Shown here: piece by piece, positions 6,401 to 7,447 of the stretch
How the letters are laid out: each line of letters opens with the position of its first letter
How positions within the stretch are numbered: position 1 is the first letter of the stretch
Assembly (NCBI GenBank): GCA_046297395.1
Contig: JBKCNM010000059.1
Span: 1-7,447 of the forward strand
DNA length: 7,447 bases
Reading direction: 5' to 3'
Source of the DNA: JBEICQ01 sp046297395
GTDB lineage: Bacteria; Bacteroidota; Bacteroidia; UBA4408
Position numbers and translations under genes: made by a program
The notes under the pieces: model-generated
The model's database searches: none
The model's input: the letters and a program-made list of their open reading frames with translations, nothing else
What the model was told of the DNA's origin: nothing

Positions 6401-7210
6401 GTGGATGCTGCCGGGGTATATTTTGTGCGCGTTAAAAATGCCAACTGCATCAGTACGGATACCATTAAGATTACAAGCAAACCAGTTCCCCTGGTGGACC
6501 TTGGGCTTAATCCTCTTATTTGTCCCGGGCAAAATTACACTATTGATGCAGGCAATCCCGGTGCAACTTATCTCTGGTCAACAGGTCAGAACAGCCAACT
6601 TATTGTGGTAAGTAATGCCGGCATGTATGAGGTGGAAGTGAATAATGGATTTTGTACCGGAAGAGATTCTGTTCAGGTGATTATAGATGCTATTCCATTG
6701 GTGAATCTGGGGAATGATACCCTTGTGAGTTTACCATTTACAATAACGCTTGATGCCGGAGCTGCCTCTCAGTGGTTGTGGAGTACCGGTGCGGTGACAC
6801 AAAAGATAGATGTGGTTTCTGCTGATACCTATTTTGTGAGGGTGTCTTCGCCGGCAGGATGTTTTTCAACTGATACCATTGTCATCCGACTTGCGGAGGA
6901 GAAAGCAGACATCAATCGTCCGAATGTGTTTACGCCAAACGGCGACAATCTTAATGACAATTTCAAGGTTAGTATTCGAAACATCCGGGAATTGCAGATT
7001 GAGATATATGATCGCTGGGGCAACTTGGTCAGTCGCTCGCAGTTTTCCGGTATTCCTTCAGACAGCACTGATTTTGCTGTTTGGGATGGCAGGGGAAAAT
7101 CGGGTCAAGCAGTAGACGATGGGGTATATTATTATCTTTTGCAGGGCACAGGATATGATGAGAAGATTTTTTCTTCCTCAGGATTTGTGCATCTGATGCA
7201 GGGTCGTTGA
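3428..7210 (+). CDS. Large T9SS type B secreted protein: DUF7948-like, SBBP propeller, PKD, five Ig-like repeats, CHU_C sorting domain
   Basis: This is a 1260-residue multidomain protein, secreted or surface-anchored, with no catalytic domain recognised. A Sec signal peptide spans 1-22 (cleavage near FS/QQ) and supports the ATG at 3428. Residues about 24-245 match the N-terminal domain called DUF7948 (ENRNQWP, VFLEKNSFTVAL, NYFIGNNPAAWAS, YKGIDL, VIDPVLVAST). Residues 248-728 hold seven SBBP-like units (TYLGGS, then DxxGNxxxxG, then FPVTxxAYD). One PKD domain lies at 738-812 (WDFGDG at 763-768, NPQHTYTSVGNYEVRLVV). Five Ig-like repeats of about 67 residues follow (818-1154; LDAG, YLWSTG, GxYxV). 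Residues 1162-1260 are the gliding-motility-associated C-terminal domain (NVFTPNGDNLNDNF, IYDRWGNLV, WDG, DGVYYYLL), which targets proteins to the T9SS, usually with the PorV/SprF-type machinery. Adhesion or matrix binding is the likely role, by inference. The gene has its own promoter and is probably monocistronic. Confidence 0.95.
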   Translation: MQIKLLSILSLLGISFSLPLFSQQSSNGFAENRNQWPSAVQYALDIPGGRVFLEKNSFTVALVNMRDVEALHEAQHAGKRPLEMPRPGGHAYKLNFVGASERVSLSASGKLKKYHNYFIGNNPAAWASSVGLYEKIKYTGLYKGIDLLAHSEKGVFEYDVLVAPHANYQLLKMQYTGADKLSISREGHLQIATTLGTITEQIPEAYQWIDGKKVNVRCRYVLQGNTVGFDCPDAYNRNYSLVIDPVLVASTYSGSLSTAMGWVSTNDKEGNMYATGICYGPGYPTTVGAYNTNYPGVSIMVINKIAPSGTEFIYATYLGGSNPTDFPRNSKLDKDGNLVLMGITSSFDFPVTSGAYDTTYTNPGDVDYFITKFNPTGTALLASTYLGGSGFDGYNNVLSLTNTGRERNEIAFDTTGNIFIAGYTCSPDFPVTLNAYDTIFNDGLQQNDFGTQDGFVVKFNAGLTSLLYSTYLGGSAPDACYGMRLNEQGEIFVCGATQSSNFPTTPGSHHDTFQGDTLDGFILKLSSNGNLLLASTFVGTNGLEQVCFLDLDASGKPVVLGQTSAPENISAGCYGVPGSNQFISRYNASLSQREFYTVYGNGTDTNEFNITAFMLDNCGNIFTAGWSQDIFNFPVTPNALKDSTDGRDFHLMVLSPDADSLIYASFFGADYPESYGEHTDGGTCVFDKSGLITHVICQSAPNMETTPGAISSIKNSPSYDIAVYKIDFQTTVNADILVNPSTTLCAGLQVTFSNTGDAQELQWDFGDGSSGDSISNPQHTYTSVGNYEVRLVVTDSSRCNVSDTATVNITVVGGAITNFLGTDTTLCGAFQNITLDAGAASSWIWNTGQTSQTLVANTPGTYSVIINQSTSCPSRDTIVIAVASAPDLGADTSICEGINFSLNAGAADSYLWNTGQTSQNITIDSSGTYVVRTTLSSCVFRDTAIITITPLPVVNLGNDAGICPGDSLVLDAGNPGATYLWSTSAATRSIWVDAAGVYFVRVKNANCISTDTIKITSKPVPLVDLGLNPLICPGQNYTIDAGNPGATYLWSTGQNSQLIVVSNAGMYEVEVNNGFCTGRDSVQVIIDAIPLVNLGNDTLVSLPFTITLDAGAASQWLWSTGAVTQKIDVVSADTYFVRVSSPAGCFSTDTIVIRLAEEKADINRPNVFTPNGDNLNDNFKVSIRNIRELQIEIYDRWGNLVSRSQFSGIPSDSTDFAVWDGRGKSGQAVDDGVYYYLLQGTGYDEKIFSSSGFVHLMQGR
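4169..5611 (+). repeat. Seven SBBP-like beta-propeller units
   Basis: Seven units of about 60-85 residues begin near residues 248, 311, 379, 465, 531, 593 and 660. Each has a Ser/Ala-Thr/Ser-Tyr/Phe start (such as STYLGGS), a middle DxxGN turn followed by a hydrophobic strand and G, and an FPVT or similar segment. Units 2-4 are closest to consensus; 1, 5 and 7 are degenerate. Unit 3 is longest, with an insertion near residues 393-408. Confidence 0.75.
5879..6889 (+). repeat. Five tandem Ig-like repeats
   Basis: Units start near residues 818, 886, 953, 1022 and 1091 with a period of about 67-69. The pattern is LGxDxxxC, LDAG, WxTGxxxQxIxV, GxYxVxV, C, DTIxI. The first four units each have two Cys (827/872, 895/938, 963/1007, 1032/1076), a likely disulfide. 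The fifth has Ser1101 in place of the first Cys. Copies differ mostly by substitutions and synonymous changes at DNA level, so they are not recent duplications. Confidence 0.85.
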
Positions 7211-7239
7211 TGCTTAGCCCAGGATTGATAAGCAGTTTT
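7211..7239 (+). terminator. Weak hairpin directly after the T9SS substrate stop codon
   Basis: TGCTTA (7211-7216) pairs with TAAGCA (7229-7234) around a 12-base loop, followed by GTTTTA. The hairpin starts on the base after the TGA stop. The six-pair stem and short T-run make it a marginal intrinsic terminator. Confidence 0.35.
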
Positions 7240-7340
7240 ATGAAGTCAAAAAAAACAGGAATTGATGTAATCAAAATGACAGGTCATCAACGGAATGTTT
7301 GGGTTCATTGATTCTTTCGGGCATACAGCTTAGCTGGAAG

Positions 7341-7367
7341 AAGCAAACATAAAAGAGTTGCTTTTTT
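7341..7367 (+). terminator. Candidate intrinsic terminator
   Basis: AAGCAA (7341-7346) pairs with TTGCTT (7358-7363), with an extra C7348-G7357 pair beyond a bulged A; five T (7363-7367) overlap and follow the stem. It lies about 130 bases after the stop of the T9SS substrate gene and could end its transcript. The stem is short. Confidence 0.4.
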
Positions 7368-7376
7368 AGTTCAGTT

Positions 7377-7386
7377 TCCCGCGGGA
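7377..7386. repeat. 10-base G/C-rich palindrome
   Basis: TCCCGCGGGA is a perfect palindrome in an otherwise A/T-rich non-coding stretch. It follows the candidate terminator and might belong to the control region of a gene beyond the window. No gene or clear promoter is visible in 7211-7447. Confidence 0.3.
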
Positions 7387-7420
7387 TTTACAAATTGTAG
7401 ATTATTGTTTTTGTGCAGAC

Positions 7421-7447
7421 GGGGGGGGGGGCCAGCACCCCGCCCCC
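7421..7447. other. G11 homopolymer and C-rich tail at the window end, likely artefact
   Basis: Eleven consecutive G (7421-7431) are followed by a C-rich run; 25 of the last 27 bases are G or C, in sharp contrast with the A/T-rich sequence just before. The G-run could fold back on the terminal C5. This pattern is typical of poor-quality read ends at a contig edge, so these bases should not be trusted for biology. Confidence 0.6.

Noticed and set aside
6195..6611. Plus-strand ORF of 138 codons with hydrophobic stretches, which could suggest a membrane protein
   Set aside because: It is out of frame within the Ig-like repeat region, whose real frame is repetitive and conserved; its Leu-rich look comes from the shifted frame.
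1..7210. The three genes as one operon or a new multi-protein system
   Set aside because: Promoter-like elements precede genes 2 and 3, gaps are 142 and 243 bases, a candidate terminator separates genes 2 and 3, and the products have no evident functional link beyond the cell envelope.

Overview
The window reads as a stretch of Bacteroidota (Bacteroidetes-like) genome, probably from an environmental or metagenomic contig. Four things support this. One protein ends in a gliding-motility-associated, type B C-terminal sorting domain for the type IX secretion system (T9SS). It also begins with the N-terminal domain and SBBP repeats that typify large secreted Bacteroidota proteins. Two intergenic regions carry perfect matches to the Bacteroidetes -7 promoter element TAnnTTTG. 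The start codons have A/T-rich leaders without a Shine-Dalgarno sequence. The phylum call is firm; I cannot name a genus.

Layout: three genes, all on the + strand, occupy about 92% of the window. (1) Bases 1-1674 hold the 3' part of a gene for a monofunctional peptidoglycan glycosyltransferase (GT51, MtgA-like), preceded by a long beta-rich region that resembles AsmA-type domains. Its true start lies upstream of the window. (2) Bases 1817-3184 encode a 455-residue exported collagen-like protein: signal peptide, a Bacteroidota-type N-terminal domain, 25 + 6 Gly-X-Y triplets split by a spacer module, and a C-terminal Lcl_C/DUF1566-like domain. The collagen plus Lcl_C layout recalls the Legionella adhesin Lcl. 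(3) Bases 3428-7210 encode a 1260-residue T9SS type B substrate: signal peptide, DUF7948-like domain, seven SBBP-like units that could close a seven-bladed propeller, one PKD domain, five tandem Ig-like repeats and the sorting domain.

Non-coding parts: 1675-1816 contains a 12-base palindrome and the promoter of the collagen-like gene. 3185-3427 contains two inverted repeats, the second followed by a T-run (candidate terminator), then a promoter only 14 bases before the next ATG. 7211-7447 contains two weak hairpins, a 10-base palindrome and a G11/C-rich tail at the window end that looks like a sequencing or assembly artefact.

How the genes relate: genes 2 and 3 each appear to have their own promoter, so the three are neighbours rather than a clear operon. 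All three act at or beyond the cell envelope (wall synthesis, then two surface or secreted proteins, probably for adhesion), but the sequence does not show that they form one system. I found no mobile element, CRISPR array, tRNA or rRNA, and no convincing new biological system. The most unusual items are the GT51/AsmA-like fusion and the Lcl-like collagen protein.
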